64,000 bases of DNA from Phaeodactylum tricornutum CCAP 1055/1 (taxonomy: Eukaryota > Bacillariophyta > Bacillariophyceae > Surirellales > Neidiaceae), in assembly GCF_000150955.2 (NCBI RefSeq), contig NC_011670.1:186001-250000 (forward strand). The letters are read 5' to 3'. The notes under the pieces were generated by a model. The model searched no databases. It was given only the letters and a program-made list of their open reading frames with translations, and had not been told where the DNA came from. Of the stretch, positions 10,144-20,326 are shown one piece after another (the first letter of the stretch is position 1; each line of letters starts with the position of its first letter). Made by a program: the position numbers and the translations under genes.

Positions 10144-11760
10144 CCAGAACGTCGCTAGACTGGCGTCTTATATTAACCTCCCGCAGTGCAAGATCTGACG
10201 ATGAAGAATAGCAGAAGAGACTGAGCCGAGTGCACACAGACAAAAGCAGTCGCAGTCACCTTCTGTTCCAAAAGGGTGATTGGTGTTGTTCACGTTGCGC
10301 TCCACATAATGAATTTGTATTGGGAGAGTCAATCGAGATCGAGCCCACTCTTAAAATCATATATTTTCAACCCGACATATGCAATCCAATCAGACATATA
10401 TAGTACATATTAAAAGATGTCCCCGTCTATATTTTCTAGTATCCAAAGACAGACACCGGACTCTACCTCATTTTTTCTTTTCGCAACTTTCATATGGGCT
10501 GGAATCGACTTGGGCACCGACCAAGATTTACATTTACATCACATTCATTAGCCTCAAAACGAAGACTCAAATTAATAGTGAATTTGGCCATGACCTCCTG
10601 CAATACTAGTAATAATTTTTCACATGGGATGGACAAGCGAACAATGGAAAGAGAACAAGGGAAATTGATGGTCTTTCTATTCCTGCTAGTAGGTGGGTTG
10701 GCTGAAGTTTTCTCTGCGGTGAATTTTCAGTTCAGTTTAGTCCGTGATTCCGTATGCACAAGTATGGCTTGTTGCTCGGACAACGTTCCCGAAAAGTTCA
10801 TCTATGCATGTACTTAGGAGTACTGTACATTGCTGCGGAAAATTTTTCAAGAGAACTGCATCTCTGCAGAACTCAATCCTAGTTTGCACCAGCTTTGCAA
10901 AAAGGAATCAACGCCTTCGCTTGTCGAAACAACAGGAATCAGTTGCTAAGTCGACCCAGCTGGCTTTTTCCAAGGAAAGCTCCCTCTTCAAGTGGTCTCG
11001 CTTTCCACGCTTCCAGCGACGCTGGCTAGCACTTCATCCTAGGCGCTGTTCTTCAAGGCCGTCTCAGTGATATGGTTGCATGCAATAGCTATAGCGATAG
11101 ACAGGTAACATTCCGTCTTCAAGTCCTGCTTATTCAAGAAGCGGCACGGTGTGCAATTTTTGAAGCGTCAACGTTTGACGGCTGGACACCTTTGCCGATC
11201 TCCTACGGCCCCGCTAGTAGAAAGCGGAAAAGCAGCCTGAGAGATACCGTGGTATTTGAGGCCAAATTTTTGGTTAGTGAGTCTTCCTTTCATGCTGCCA
11301 GATACTGTACACACGACCAGCTGATCCCGAAAAACAGCAACATAGATCACTAATTGTAAAGTGCACAATAACGTTAACCTACCTACAAAGTGCTATTATC
11401 AATAATGTTATTGTGAATGGTAAATATAAATAAATCCTCTACTCTAGAGAGACTTTGTTATATGTTAATATGGGACTGACTGTGACTAGCAGCAACTGTA
11501 AATGTGAAAAGTCGTACGGTCAATTCGGCTAACGCTCACAGTCAGACGCATCCTGTCGTTCATAGTCAGCACATTTTGGAAACAAATCCACGTTATAGAA
11601 TGCCATGATTTATTGTCCGTTTTCGCGATAGCGAGACTCCGATCAACGGGCAGTCCGGTCAAACAATAGAATACTCTTTGCTGCTTTCAGTCTAGTACTT
11701 CACCGGACACCCTCCATTGGCGCTGAATTGTTGCTTTCTGTTAAAATTAACGGGGTTTCC
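10144..11760. promoter_or_regulatory. Long head-to-head intergenic region, lipase / PhyH-like
   Basis: These 1.6 kb lie between opposed start codons. Apart from one weak small ORF (10629-10817) I see no gene. CTCACAGTCA occurs at 11535-11544 and the near match TGACTGTGAC at 11477-11486. The stretch around 11380-11470 is AT-rich. Confidence 0.35.
10629..10817 (+). CDS. Weak candidate: small secreted Cys-containing ORF
   Basis: 62 codons plus a stop from ATG 10629. A short charged start is followed by a hydrophobic stretch (LMVFLFLLVGGLAEVFSA) that looks like a signal peptide with cleavage after FSA. A short tail with four cysteines follows. No family recognised and no independent support. An ATG further upstream in the same frame (10494) gives a less signal-like start. 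It may be chance in a long promoter region. Confidence 0.15.
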   Translation: MDKRTMEREQGKLMVFLFLLVGGLAEVFSAVNFQFSLVRDSVCTSMACCSDNVPEKFIYACT

Positions 11761-12804
11761 ATGATGTTTTGTTGGCGGTACCTATGTACAACGCTGGCTG
11801 TCCTGTTGGCAATCTCGGCGGGCCTGGTCGTGCGTCTTTCCTCAGTTCCCAAAAATCTCGACATTGTTCTGAATGATACAAGTCGCCATCAATTTTCTAT
11901 CTCGTTGCTAAACGACGCACAGGTAGAAACATACCGTCGCGACGGTGTCGTACTGGTGACAGGTCTACTTGACCAGAAACAAGTCGGGAAGTTACGTCGC
12001 GAGGCCCTAGCCACCACGGGACAGTCCTGGACGCTCTTTGACTGGCTGGTGTCGGAACGCTATTCCAAGATAGCGTTTGATGTCTGGCGAACGGATTTAA
12101 CGTGTGCTAGTCTATCGTTACAGAATCTGCCCCAGCTGGCGGCGCAGCTGCTGCCGAACAATCCGCAGCTTCGACTACTCCGCGATGCCTTTTTTGCGTA
12201 CACCTCCGGGGGCAAAGGCTGTGGATGGCACGTGGACGATTCCGGTTTCTGGCCGACGAAAGAAGACACTTCGGGAGTAACCGTGTGGATTGCTCTGGAC
12301 GAAATGCGGGTCTCCAAAGGCGGGGGCTTGGCCGTGGCCAATATGAGTTTGGCAGGTGAATGGGTGGAACATTGCCGTGCCGAAGTTCGAGCCAAAGGAA
12401 CTTGTGAGATGGAAGAAAAAAGCCCTGATTGTCACGCCAAGCTTGAGGACATCAAACTTCAATGGGATATGAAGCCAGGGGATGCAATTCTTTGGGACCG
12501 ATGGACCTTTCATCGGACAGTACCTTCGATTAATGCAAGCGAGGGTCAAACAAAAAGCCGTTATTCTATTCGCTACGTACCATCCGACGCAACGGCTGCT
12601 GGAGCCATTCACCCGACTGTTCAGAAAGGCTCTCTGTTGGAATCGCCGTACTACCCCCAGGTTTGGCCCCATCTACTTGATCACGAAACGGAGGCGCTCA
12701 GGCAGGGTCTCGATAGCGACGTTTCTGTGCAAAGAGTACTGCAGGGCGTCCTTCGAGTACTGCTCCAAATTATACGCAATAAACTACCAACCGGTGTCTT
12801 GTAA
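11761..12804 (+). CDS. Phytanoyl-CoA dioxygenase (PhyH)-like Fe(II)/2-oxoglutarate oxygenase
   Basis: Intronless, 347 aa from the double ATG at 11761; the frame upstream opens only at TTG. An N-terminal hydrophobic segment (LCTTLAVLLAISAGLVV) is a signal peptide or membrane anchor. The domain begins with VETYRRDGVVLVTGLLD, typical of the PhyH family. The iron-binding HxD is H157/D159 in GWHVDDSGFWP, the distal His is about H251 in WDRWTFHRTVPS, and the 2-oxoglutarate-binding Arg is probably in SRYSIRYV. Residues between (SGVTVWIALDEMRVSKGGGL) form the usual double-stranded beta-helix core. Such enzymes hydroxylate varied substrates; this one sits in the secretory pathway or a membrane, so phytanoyl-CoA itself is an unlikely substrate. 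Its stop lies 171 bp from that of the YeeE/YedE gene. Confidence 0.8.
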   Translation: MMFCWRYLCTTLAVLLAISAGLVVRLSSVPKNLDIVLNDTSRHQFSISLLNDAQVETYRRDGVVLVTGLLDQKQVGKLRREALATTGQSWTLFDWLVSERYSKIAFDVWRTDLTCASLSLQNLPQLAAQLLPNNPQLRLLRDAFFAYTSGGKGCGWHVDDSGFWPTKEDTSGVTVWIALDEMRVSKGGGLAVANMSLAGEWVEHCRAEVRAKGTCEMEEKSPDCHAKLEDIKLQWDMKPGDAILWDRWTFHRTVPSINASEGQTKSRYSIRYVPSDATAAGAIHPTVQKGSLLESPYYPQVWPHLLDHETEALRQGLDSDVSVQRVLQGVLRVLLQIIRNKLPTGVL

Positions 12805-12975
12805 AGAAACAGCTTACTGTGAAAGGGATTAATGTAAATTCAATTCGGCGAGCTGCCATGGCGAGTGGCTACTCAGTGTATCGCCCATTTCTATATTCAC
12901 CCTCCAGACTCAACTTGCTTGGCCATATTTGCCTCGGAAAATTTCAATGGGTGGTATTGGCACTTCTTTTCGGGC

Positions 12976-14022
12976 CTAGGATTGTTGATTCTGAATTTCG
13001 TTGGCGATATAGGTTCCTACGAAGTAGGACGGCCACCAGTGCAGAATAACATTCTGGACCCCAGCCCCTGCGAGAAATATACCGGGTCCGGGACAAATAC
13101 CGCCTAAGCCCCAACCAATACCGAATGCCACCGATCCGAGTATCAACTGAGCGTCAATATGGGTGTTGGTGGGGATGCAAAACGGAGCATCAGGTTTGAG
13201 TGCCAACGGATGCTTGACGGGAGTAGTACTTCGCGTTATGCGATACCCCTCCAAGAACTGGTAGCTAAGTAGGCTAACCATCACCCCACCACCCATGACA
13301 AAGACAAGTGTTGGGTCCCAGGATCCATCAGTCATACCGGCAAGATTCAAAAATCCAAGCACCCTCGACTGGTATACCATTTGGCCGATGTACAGACCAG
13401 AGGCAAACATAGACCCAGAGGCGATGGCTGGCAGAATGCGGGCCTGGCCGTTTTCGTCCTTTTTTTGCCGAAACCATGGCGCCACGGCTGAAGCGACGAC
13501 AGACAAGAGTGTGAGAGCGGACGCCACACCGAGGAGAGGCTGCGAATGCGTCTGCTGCGCCGCTTCTACTTGCAGCACGCTAGTGAACTTTGTGAGCAAG
13601 GGAGATACTTGCGTCAGGTAGGTAGTGGCAACTGCCGAGGCCATGAATGTTGCAACGGCTGCCATTGATCGCTTGCTGAGTCGGGCCAAACCGCAAATGC
13701 CGTGCCCGCTCGTGCACCCGTTGCTGAGTTTGGTGCCAAAGCCCACAAATAATCCCGCCAAGCCGTACCCCAGTGGAGATAAGGTAGCAGCCGCCGGATC
13801 TGAACGGTCGAAAGGGACCGAAAAGAAGACATTAGTTGTAAGCAGAAAACTTGCAAGGAAGACGAGCTTCCAGTGTTGAGATTGGTCGGTGAGCAATTGT
13901 GTAGGTTTGAGGAGAGCCGACGATGCGATACCAGAAGCTCCCATAATATTTCCGGTAAGTAGTAGAAGTACTCCAGAAGCACTGCCGATCATGGCACCTC
14001 CCAGTAAAGCTTTCAACGACAT
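12976..14022 (-). CDS. YeeE/YedE-family sulfur (thiosulfate) transporter
   Basis: Intronless, 348 aa, start ATG 14022. Strongly hydrophobic with about eight to ten membrane helices. It has both hallmark repeats of the YeeE/YedE (DUF395) family: KLSNGCTSGHGICGLARLSKRS in the first half and GWGLGGICPGPGIF in the second, each with the conserved cysteine that binds thiosulfate in bacterial TsuA. It has no obvious plastid leader; the N-terminus resembles a first membrane helix (LLGGAMIGSASGVLLLLTGNI). The family is mainly bacterial, with scattered fungal and algal members, so ancient transfer is plausible (inference). Likely role: import of a reduced sulfur compound across an unidentified membrane. 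No sulfur gene is adjacent; a nucleotidase at 24656-25900 belongs to sulfate assimilation but is not linked. Confidence 0.85.
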   Translation of the reverse strand: MSLKALLGGAMIGSASGVLLLLTGNIMGASGIASSALLKPTQLLTDQSQHWKLVFLASFLLTTNVFFSVPFDRSDPAAATLSPLGYGLAGLFVGFGTKLSNGCTSGHGICGLARLSKRSMAAVATFMASAVATTYLTQVSPLLTKFTSVLQVEAAQQTHSQPLLGVASALTLLSVVASAVAPWFRQKKDENGQARILPAIASGSMFASGLYIGQMVYQSRVLGFLNLAGMTDGSWDPTLVFVMGGGVMVSLLSYQFLEGYRITRSTTPVKHPLALKPDAPFCIPTNTHIDAQLILGSVAFGIGWGLGGICPGPGIFLAGAGVQNVILHWWPSYFVGTYIANEIQNQQS

Positions 14023-14835
14023 GAGAGAAATGAGTGTAAAGGTTTGTATTGACAGTGGGAGAAAGGGTCGAGTCTAATAATGTGCGGTTGCGACTTCTTT
14101 GGCGTTTGGGAGACCGAAGTCGATATTGGTTGGTGCAAAAAGCGTTCGGAAAATAAAACGCGAACAAGTATGGAACCTCTTCGGATTGTGTGTTGCTCTG
14201 TGAAGAACGTGTGGGTTTGACTTTGCTTGCTTCACATTAGTAAGTAGGGCAAGACTGCAGTGCTTTCGACCTTCGGGAAGTCTCGCCGAGCACCGTAGCG
14301 GTCGAACGGCTTGAAGAGGTTGATTTGGAAAAGGCCTGATTCGGAGTTTTTGTGAAGCTTGGATCGTCCGACCGAGTAGTTCGCTTGTCCATTTCTGCCT
14401 GGTGTCGAGTGTGGATTGTCTGTAAATAGTTTACGGCAAGAGTCACTAGACCTTCGTAATAGGCCTTGAGCATTCGTAAATACGTCGTTTCTGAGTCTTT
14501 GTGACACATAATATGTCGTTGCCTTCCGATCTGTCCCGTAGTCGATCGAGCTAGGTAGTTCCTTACGTGCAGTAGCTTACAATGACGCAAAACATCGTAT
14601 AAGGAGCATATATTGTAACAGCAATTCAAATTGCGTAGACGCACCAGCAGTTAGTAGTGTCAATTGGAGCCCCTTTAGATATGGAAAGAATTTCCTTCCT
14701 TGATCTAGCTTGCCACCGAACGACAGCAGCTTTTGGTATCTCGTTCTTCGTTCGTTCGTTCCTTCCTTTCATTGCCAACGCGGTACAGGACGCGGTATAG
14801 GCTCCCTCCAACATTCTATTGGTATTGCCGAGCAT
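14023..14835. other. Intergenic between two minus-strand genes
   Basis: This 813-bp stretch holds the promoter of the YeeE/YedE gene and the 3' flank of the helicase gene. The only ORF with an ATG is a weak 90-codon frame (14237-14509). Confidence 0.4.
14237..14509 (-). CDS. Weak candidate: small ORF, unknown
   Basis: 90 codons from ATG 14509. It starts with a helical stretch (SETTYLRMLKAYYEGLVTLAVNYLQTIH) and ends in a Ser/Thr/Arg-rich tail. The frame stays open upstream of the ATG to 14644, so it could also be the last exon of a longer gene. No family recognised. Confidence 0.2.
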   Translation of the reverse strand: MCHKDSETTYLRMLKAYYEGLVTLAVNYLQTIHTRHQAEMDKRTTRSDDPSFTKTPNQAFSKSTSSSRSTATVLGETSRRSKALQSCPTY

Positions 14836-16707
14836 TCAGGTGCCTTCTACTCTTTTCTTCTTCTGCTGTCGAGCGATGCATTTAGTATCAACATTCAATT
14901 TGTTGGTCAATCTAGTCAAGACAAACTCCTGGTCCGGTGAAATAATGCATAATACTTGCCCTGAGCGCCCGAAACGTCCCGTACGCCCCGCACGGTGCAC
15001 GTACGTGTCAGCATCGGGTGGTAGGTCGAAATGGATCACGTGCGAAATATCTGCAATGTCTAACCCACGCGCAGCCAAGTCGGTACTGAACAGTACTCTC
15101 AGCGAAGGCGCAGTGTCAGAATCATTGTCTCGTGAGGTGTAGGTTTGACTAGCACCACTGGCCATCGTGTACCCATCTCCGCGGAAGGAATCGATGGCGG
15201 CGGCCCGCTGCGATAAGCTATCTTCGTAGCGTAGGACTGCCACGACGGCGCGGACGTCTCTTTCTTGTTCCTTCCCGTACCCGTCCTTCCACAGCATCCC
15301 ACCTTCGATATCATTCGCTAGTATCTGAGCCATTTCTTCCAACGGTCTCCGTGCATCGGAGAAAACGAGTACCTTTTTGGGGGGCTCAATAACAGATTTG
15401 GCGTAGATTTTAGTGACTAGCCTCCGAAGAGTGGCTAGTTTCTGGTCAGTTGAGCGGCAAACGGCGTAGGAGTGTTCCAAAGTAGCCGGCAGTAATTGTT
15501 CACCCGGTCGCAAACACACATGCGTCGGTTCACGTAGGGTCCACTGATTCTGTGCGCACTGCTTCAAAAAATGCCGGTGCTGCGGAATAGTCGCCGACGC
15601 GAATATGGTTTGTCGCTGGGACGACAAGGGTCGGGTACTGGTGGCAGTTTTTGTGGAAGTCTTAACACTACGTAGAACGTTGTCGTCGGCTTCGTTGGCG
15701 CTGCCGTCGTCGTAGGTGGGACTGAGGTACTTCGACAAGAGTTCGTGCAGCGTCGACGAGGCGAGATTCGAAGTCAAACTACCCGCATTATTCAGCAAAC
15801 AAGCGTCCACTTCATCCACTACGATAAACTTGACACTGTTGTATCGTTTGATGCCGCCCAGTTTGACCATATCACATAGTTCCTGGGGAGTGCCGATTAC
15901 CAAATGCGGTGGCTCGGCCCACGCCCAGGCTCGCTGTCGTCGATTCTGACTGCCTTGCAAGACGCTCATGACCATGATCCGACCGCCGTTTAGTGTAACG
16001 TTGTCGTTCTGGGTGGACGCGGCGGCGAGACGCTTGGCCACCCGGGCCACTTGGAGTCCAAGTTCCCGCGTCGGAACCACAATGAGCGCTTGGACGGCCG
16101 CTCGACTGCCGTCGATCGACGCCAACGCGGGCAACAGATACGCGAGCGTTTTTCCACTACCCGTTTCGGCTTGAACGACAGCATCTCTTCGTTCGAACAA
16201 AATGGCATCCAGTGCCTTTTCCTGAATGCGCGATGGATGCGTCCAGCCGCACTCGGCACACTTTTGAATTAACCAGGAAGGTAATACCGCCGCGTAGCGA
16301 GACTCGAACGACTCGGCAGACAAACTGCCGTCGCTCAATATTTCTTCCACATCAGGACCGAAGCGGTTGCGACGGCTACTATCGTAACCAGGCGTTGCTG
16401 GAGTCGTCCCAGTATCGCTGCTACCAGACGTATACAGATTGCCGGTCGTCCAAAACGTACCGGTAGGTGGTAGCGTCGATCGACCAACCGACGGTGTGTA
16501 CGGGAACGGCAGACGCCTAAGATCCCGTCGACCTGCTGCAGTGATTAGAAAAGCGGGTAATTCATGCTGGGAACTTGAGCTAGCGGCGGACCCACGGAGC
16601 TGGACAAGCCACAGGCAGAGTCCGTATATTTGCGGAAACGGGGGCAGCCGACGCCTCTGTTGCCGTGATCCACTATCCCTGGCGGAACACTCGTCTCTAT
16701 GACCCAT
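14836..16707 (-). CDS. DEAD-box RNA helicase (DEVD variant), probably organellar
   Basis: Intronless, 623 aa from ATG 16707; upstream frame opens only at TTG. All superfamily 2 motifs are visible in order: a Q-motif-like CGWTHPSRIQEKALDAIL, AETGSGKT, PTRELG, VVDEVDACL (motif II is DEVD rather than DEAD), FASATIP, VLVFSDARR, STDLAARGLD and HRAGRTGRFGRSG. It is an ATP-dependent RNA helicase, for ribosome assembly or RNA turnover; the exact target is unknown. The roughly 150-residue N-terminal extension has a hydrophobic stretch (IYGLCLWLVQL), then Ser/Arg/Pro-rich sequence, suggesting a plastid or mitochondrial presequence (inference). The C-terminal tail is basic (RQQKKKR). It is divergent from the hydrolase at 17193. 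Confidence 0.87.
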   Translation of the reverse strand: MGHRDECSARDSGSRQQRRRLPPFPQIYGLCLWLVQLRGSAASSSSQHELPAFLITAAGRRDLRRLPFPYTPSVGRSTLPPTGTFWTTGNLYTSGSSDTGTTPATPGYDSSRRNRFGPDVEEILSDGSLSAESFESRYAAVLPSWLIQKCAECGWTHPSRIQEKALDAILFERRDAVVQAETGSGKTLAYLLPALASIDGSRAAVQALIVVPTRELGLQVARVAKRLAAASTQNDNVTLNGGRIMVMSVLQGSQNRRQRAWAWAEPPHLVIGTPQELCDMVKLGGIKRYNSVKFIVVDEVDACLLNNAGSLTSNLASSTLHELLSKYLSPTYDDGSANEADDNVLRSVKTSTKTATSTRPLSSQRQTIFASATIPQHRHFLKQCAQNQWTLREPTHVCLRPGEQLLPATLEHSYAVCRSTDQKLATLRRLVTKIYAKSVIEPPKKVLVFSDARRPLEEMAQILANDIEGGMLWKDGYGKEQERDVRAVVAVLRYEDSLSQRAAAIDSFRGDGYTMASGASQTYTSRDNDSDTAPSLRVLFSTDLAARGLDIADISHVIHFDLPPDADTYVHRAGRTGRFGRSGQVLCIISPDQEFVLTRLTNKLNVDTKCIARQQKKKRVEGT

Positions 16708-17192
16708 CAAATGAACGCTTGTATGGAGAGAAGTGTCACCAAATATATTCCCGTGAGGAATTAGTTTTAGTCTGAAGTGTTCGTCGATTCTGTCAATCAA
16801 TTTCACGGTGGCATGCAATGGTGTTTGGTTGATGTGACAACGGACGAAACAGGAAATCGCGGAATGGGCGGAAGTGATGAGAAACAGTCTGGTCTTCCAT
16901 CAGAATTGGAGAAAAGAACACATCTGGGTATTTATGTCGCCTCTACCCGGATGTATCTCTGATTTCGTCACGGGACGATTCCCCAGTATGGGCAAGGTAC
17001 GGTTCCACGTTTGAATCTTTGCGCACATCCGCCGCTGGCGTCCCCGTTCGACTTCTGGATGTCTGTCACGCGGTGACAACACAAACACAACAGTACTTAC
17101 AGTTACTCTTACACTCACATTCACATTCACATTCAACTAGTACACTGGAACGAACCGCTTACCGTTTCGTACATTCCGTTCTCAGCATTATC
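16708..17192. promoter_or_regulatory. Head-to-head promoter region, helicase / monoglyceride-lipase-like
   Basis: These 485 bp lie between opposed ATGs. A short tandem repeat of CACATT units (about 17115-17134) lies about 60 bp before the ATG at 17193, probably in the 5' UTR. Confidence 0.4.
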
Positions 17193-18236
17193 ATGGTCAA
17201 GCATACAGTATTTGGTGTGGAACGGGACTTGGATATTCCCCACCAAGTCTTTCCGAACGAACAAGAACTCACCGACATGGAAGCGGAACTGCCGGGTTGT
17301 CAGCACGGATGGTTCGAGTCGGTGCACGAAAGCGCACAGCTTCACTACCGCAAATTCTTACCCGAAAACAACAAACCACCCAAAGCGGTGGTTGTGTTCA
17401 TGCACGGTATTGCCACGCACAGTGGCAAAGGATTCACCCTGAACGGACGGAAACTATGCATGGCCTTGCTGTCGGACGCTTGCAACGCCCAAGACTGGGC
17501 GGTGTACGCTTACGACTTGTACGGACACGGTTTCTCCGAAGGCAAACGCTTTTTTATTCCTAATTCGTGGGAAACCAACCGACAAGATTTGGTCAATTTT
17601 TGTAATCTAGCGGCCGAAGACTACCCCGACGTCCCGCTTTTCATCGTCGGAGAATCGTACGGATGTACCCTGACCATTCTCGCCGCCAAACAATTTCAGG
17701 AACACCCCGAGACGGGTCCCAAGAATTTTAATTCGATTGTTCTCACAGCACCCGCCATTATCGGTGATCTTCCGCCTTATCCCGTGTACTTTACGCTACG
17801 CTACATTATGGCCCCGCTCTTTCCTTCGTGGCGTCCCTTTTTCATGCCCAACCCTGTTTCGGCCGATCGCATTTGGAGAGATCCCGAAGTTTTGGCCAAG
17901 TGCTCCACCCCCCGCCAACGGTCCATGCAAATTGACGGTTCCGGGTTGCCCTTCCGCCTCGGTACCGCCGTGAATCTCGTAACGGCTTTGGAAGCGGTCC
18001 GTACCAAGGCCATTCCCGGATTCCGACTCCCCTACTGCATTATTCACGGGACAGAAGATTACGGCGTGCCCATTGCTGGCTCCGAGTACATGTGGAAAAC
18101 CGCTGTAACGCCCGCGACGTGCCGCGTCTTTCGACGTCAGCCCGGCGCCTACCACGATCTATTGAGTGACCCCACCGCCGAACATACCATGCAAACGATA
18201 CTGGATTTTATCCGAGCCCAACTGTCCAAAACATAG
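17193..18236 (+). CDS. Alpha/beta hydrolase, monoglyceride-lipase-like
   Basis: Intronless, 347 aa. ATG 17193 is the first ATG; the frame upstream runs through the tandem-repeat leader to a TTG and is not taken. The order of motifs is that of the serine aminopeptidase S33 / monoacylglycerol lipase group: VFMHGIATHSG (oxyanion region), YDLYGHGFSEG, and nucleophile elbow VGESYGCTL with Ser155. The Asp is in HGTEDYGVP and the His in GAYHDLLSDP. No signal peptide or membrane helix, so probably cytosolic or on lipid bodies. Likely hydrolyses monoacylglycerol or lysophospholipid; substrate choice cannot be read from sequence. Confidence 0.82.
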   Translation: MVKHTVFGVERDLDIPHQVFPNEQELTDMEAELPGCQHGWFESVHESAQLHYRKFLPENNKPPKAVVVFMHGIATHSGKGFTLNGRKLCMALLSDACNAQDWAVYAYDLYGHGFSEGKRFFIPNSWETNRQDLVNFCNLAAEDYPDVPLFIVGESYGCTLTILAAKQFQEHPETGPKNFNSIVLTAPAIIGDLPPYPVYFTLRYIMAPLFPSWRPFFMPNPVSADRIWRDPEVLAKCSTPRQRSMQIDGSGLPFRLGTAVNLVTALEAVRTKAIPGFRLPYCIIHGTEDYGVPIAGSEYMWKTAVTPATCRVFRRQPGAYHDLLSDPTAEHTMQTILDFIRAQLSKT

Positions 18237-18515
18237 TTTTGTATGCACCCCGTTTCACACGTATAGGTAAAGAGACTGCGCTTTGTTGCATAGGGAATGA
18301 TGACCTTTTGTTGCTCTCTGGCTCGGCCCTATGTATTGGCCAGTAGACCCATCACCTCTGCTATGTGAGACGAATCTCCGCATCTATACTACTGCTACCA
18401 TTGTACACGTTGCGCCTAAATCTGTGTTGGGATTAAAATTAATTTAGTTTAAACGATGATATGCCGCCTTACAAGACAACGAGTCTAGACGTTGAGCACT
18501 TTGCTACACGGCAAT

Positions 18516-19265
18516 TTAAGGTTGGCTGGTCGAACTGGAGGTGACCACAGAGAAAGTTCCTGCCGTGGTGGCGTAAGCAGACGACCCTGCTCCGGTGGTG
18601 CTGACATCAGACCCTCCATCGCCTATGGTGCTCACATTGCCTGCGGAACCAGCGTTGTTGTCACCGGTAAATGCTCCCTCAACCAGGCCGAAACCAATGG
18701 CTGTCCCATTATTCATGCTGTTGGCCGTTGAGTCAAAACTACCGTTGTCAATAGCGAGATCGACCGACCCTTGGGAACCTTTATCGACGCCGCCAACAAC
18801 AATTTTTTCCGTAGTCACCGCGTTGTCGAAATCAACACTTCCAGAAAAATTGCTGCTACCTTCATTTAACGCGCCGGCCAAAGAGTCGGCGAAGACCTCA
18901 CCATTAAGACTTCCACCGAGAACCCCGACCTCGTCAATTCCATCAAAGTCGAAATCAATGTAGCTGGACGAGTTGGCGGTGGCCTCAACCGTACCGTTTG
19001 CCATCAATGTTTCAATCGAATCAGGAGGGGTGGGCAAAGATACTTCCAAACCTGAAGCCATATCTGATACTGTTTTGGTAGAAGCGTCGGCTTTCGAGGC
19101 CTTCCCAGAAGCCCTGTTATTCATCATTCGATTGCGATTACGATTGCGAGTTCCTCGGGACATCAATTTGCGTAAGCTTGGTTCTTCCTGGTCAACAAGT
19201 GGAGCTCGCAAGTTCGCTGCATGGCTAATGGTAGCAGCGCAAGCGATGAGGACACAAGCGAGCAT
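18516..19265 (-). CDS. Small secreted Ser/Gly/Asn-rich protein
   Basis: Intronless, 249 aa from ATG 19265. A clear signal peptide (MLACVLIACAATISHA, cleavage near ANLRAP) is followed by an Arg-rich patch (SLRKLMSRGTRNRNRNR), a short Lys/Ser patch (GKASKADASTK) and about 170 residues that are acidic and rich in Gly, Ser, Asn and Thr. That part carries many N-x-S/T sites and no cysteine or known domain. I do not recognise a family. The composition fits an extracellular or cell-wall-associated protein; a KxxK patch recalls silica-associated proteins but is too weak to name it. The 18 noncoding bases of its promoter motif occur twice upstream in variant form (19408-19417 and 19501-19510, TGACWGTGAG class). 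Confidence 0.6.
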   Translation of the reverse strand: MLACVLIACAATISHAANLRAPLVDQEEPSLRKLMSRGTRNRNRNRMMNNRASGKASKADASTKTVSDMASGLEVSLPTPPDSIETLMANGTVEATANSSSYIDFDFDGIDEVGVLGGSLNGEVFADSLAGALNEGSSNFSGSVDFDNAVTTEKIVVGGVDKGSQGSVDLAIDNGSFDSTANSMNNGTAIGFGLVEGAFTGDNNAGSAGNVSTIGDGGSDVSTTGAGSSAYATTAGTFSVVTSSSTSQP

Positions 19266-20326
19266 CACTTCCGCGGATCTGCATGGTGAAGTGCAGCCGA
19301 TTAATAAGCGGAAGGGAAAGATGAGTGGGGGATCAAATCAATGTAGTGTTCTCCCGTGTATCGTTGTACGCACCTTGTTCGCACTTGTTTGATCATGATG
19401 AAATGTTTGACAGTGAGAGTTTGGGTTGTGCTGGTTTTTGAACAAAAATTGTGATCTCGGGAGCTTTGGCAACACATCCTTCGAGATCAGCTCATTGGAG
19501 CTCACTGTCAATTCTGCGCAGCCGTTGAATGGGTTCTCTTCCCCATTCTTGCAATATTGGTTCTGTAAATAAAATAGTGTGAATTCAAATTACTCCCAAA
19601 AAACCGACAGAAATACTTTTTGTTACATAAGTCCAAAAAAATCATATAGGCTTGCTAAATTGTGTCGCTGTCTTTACATGCTGTAAATAAATGTCCTGTG
19701 GAGAACAGGAACTTCTGATACAAAAAACGGGATACAAGTCGTGAAAATACACTCTAGCGCAAAAACCATGAGGCAGCCACTGACACGAGTCCTAGAATCC
19801 CGGGAACTATTCACAGTTAGTCAACCGAGAATCACATTATGTTAGACAAAAAGGTCGAACGCGTATCATCATATACAGGACTCACTGTCCAGTCAATACG
19901 TTTTATGAAGACCACAATCTACGGGTCTAACTTTTTAGGCGAATCCAATGCATTGACAGCCGCTGTCACGGGATCTCCAGCTTCTATGAATGACTGTAAA
20001 CCGTAGAATTATCACTTTTCTATATCTACCAACGCTGGAGAACATTTGCGCACTACACCTGGCTATGCTATGGTGTGCTAGTTTCACCGTTGCCCCTTCC
20101 CTTTCGTATTTTACAATTGGCGGCTTCCGGTGAGAGCCACGGAAATTGAATCCCTATTTCTCATCGCAACCTGACATTACTAGTAGAGTACTCGGAAAAT
20201 CTTTCTCTATCACATTTATGATCAATACATCGTATCCGTTAACTTCGGTAGCGAAAAGCATATTCAGTCAACACGCACAATAGAAATGCACACCGTCCTG
20301 TTGATCTTAAACACTAAACATGACTT
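19266..20326. promoter_or_regulatory. Intergenic, promoter of the secreted protein and 3' flank of the ankyrin gene
   Basis: About 1.06 kb, AT-rich, no gene seen. It holds two copies of the recurring motif, TGACAGTGAG at 19408-19417 and CTCACTGTCA at 19501-19510. These lie 143 and 236 bp upstream of the ATG at 19265. Confidence 0.35.

Noticed and set aside
17019-17192. Upstream extension of the monoglyceride-lipase-like frame
   Set aside because: Begins at TTG and runs through a CACATT tandem repeat; ATG 17193 is the first ATG.
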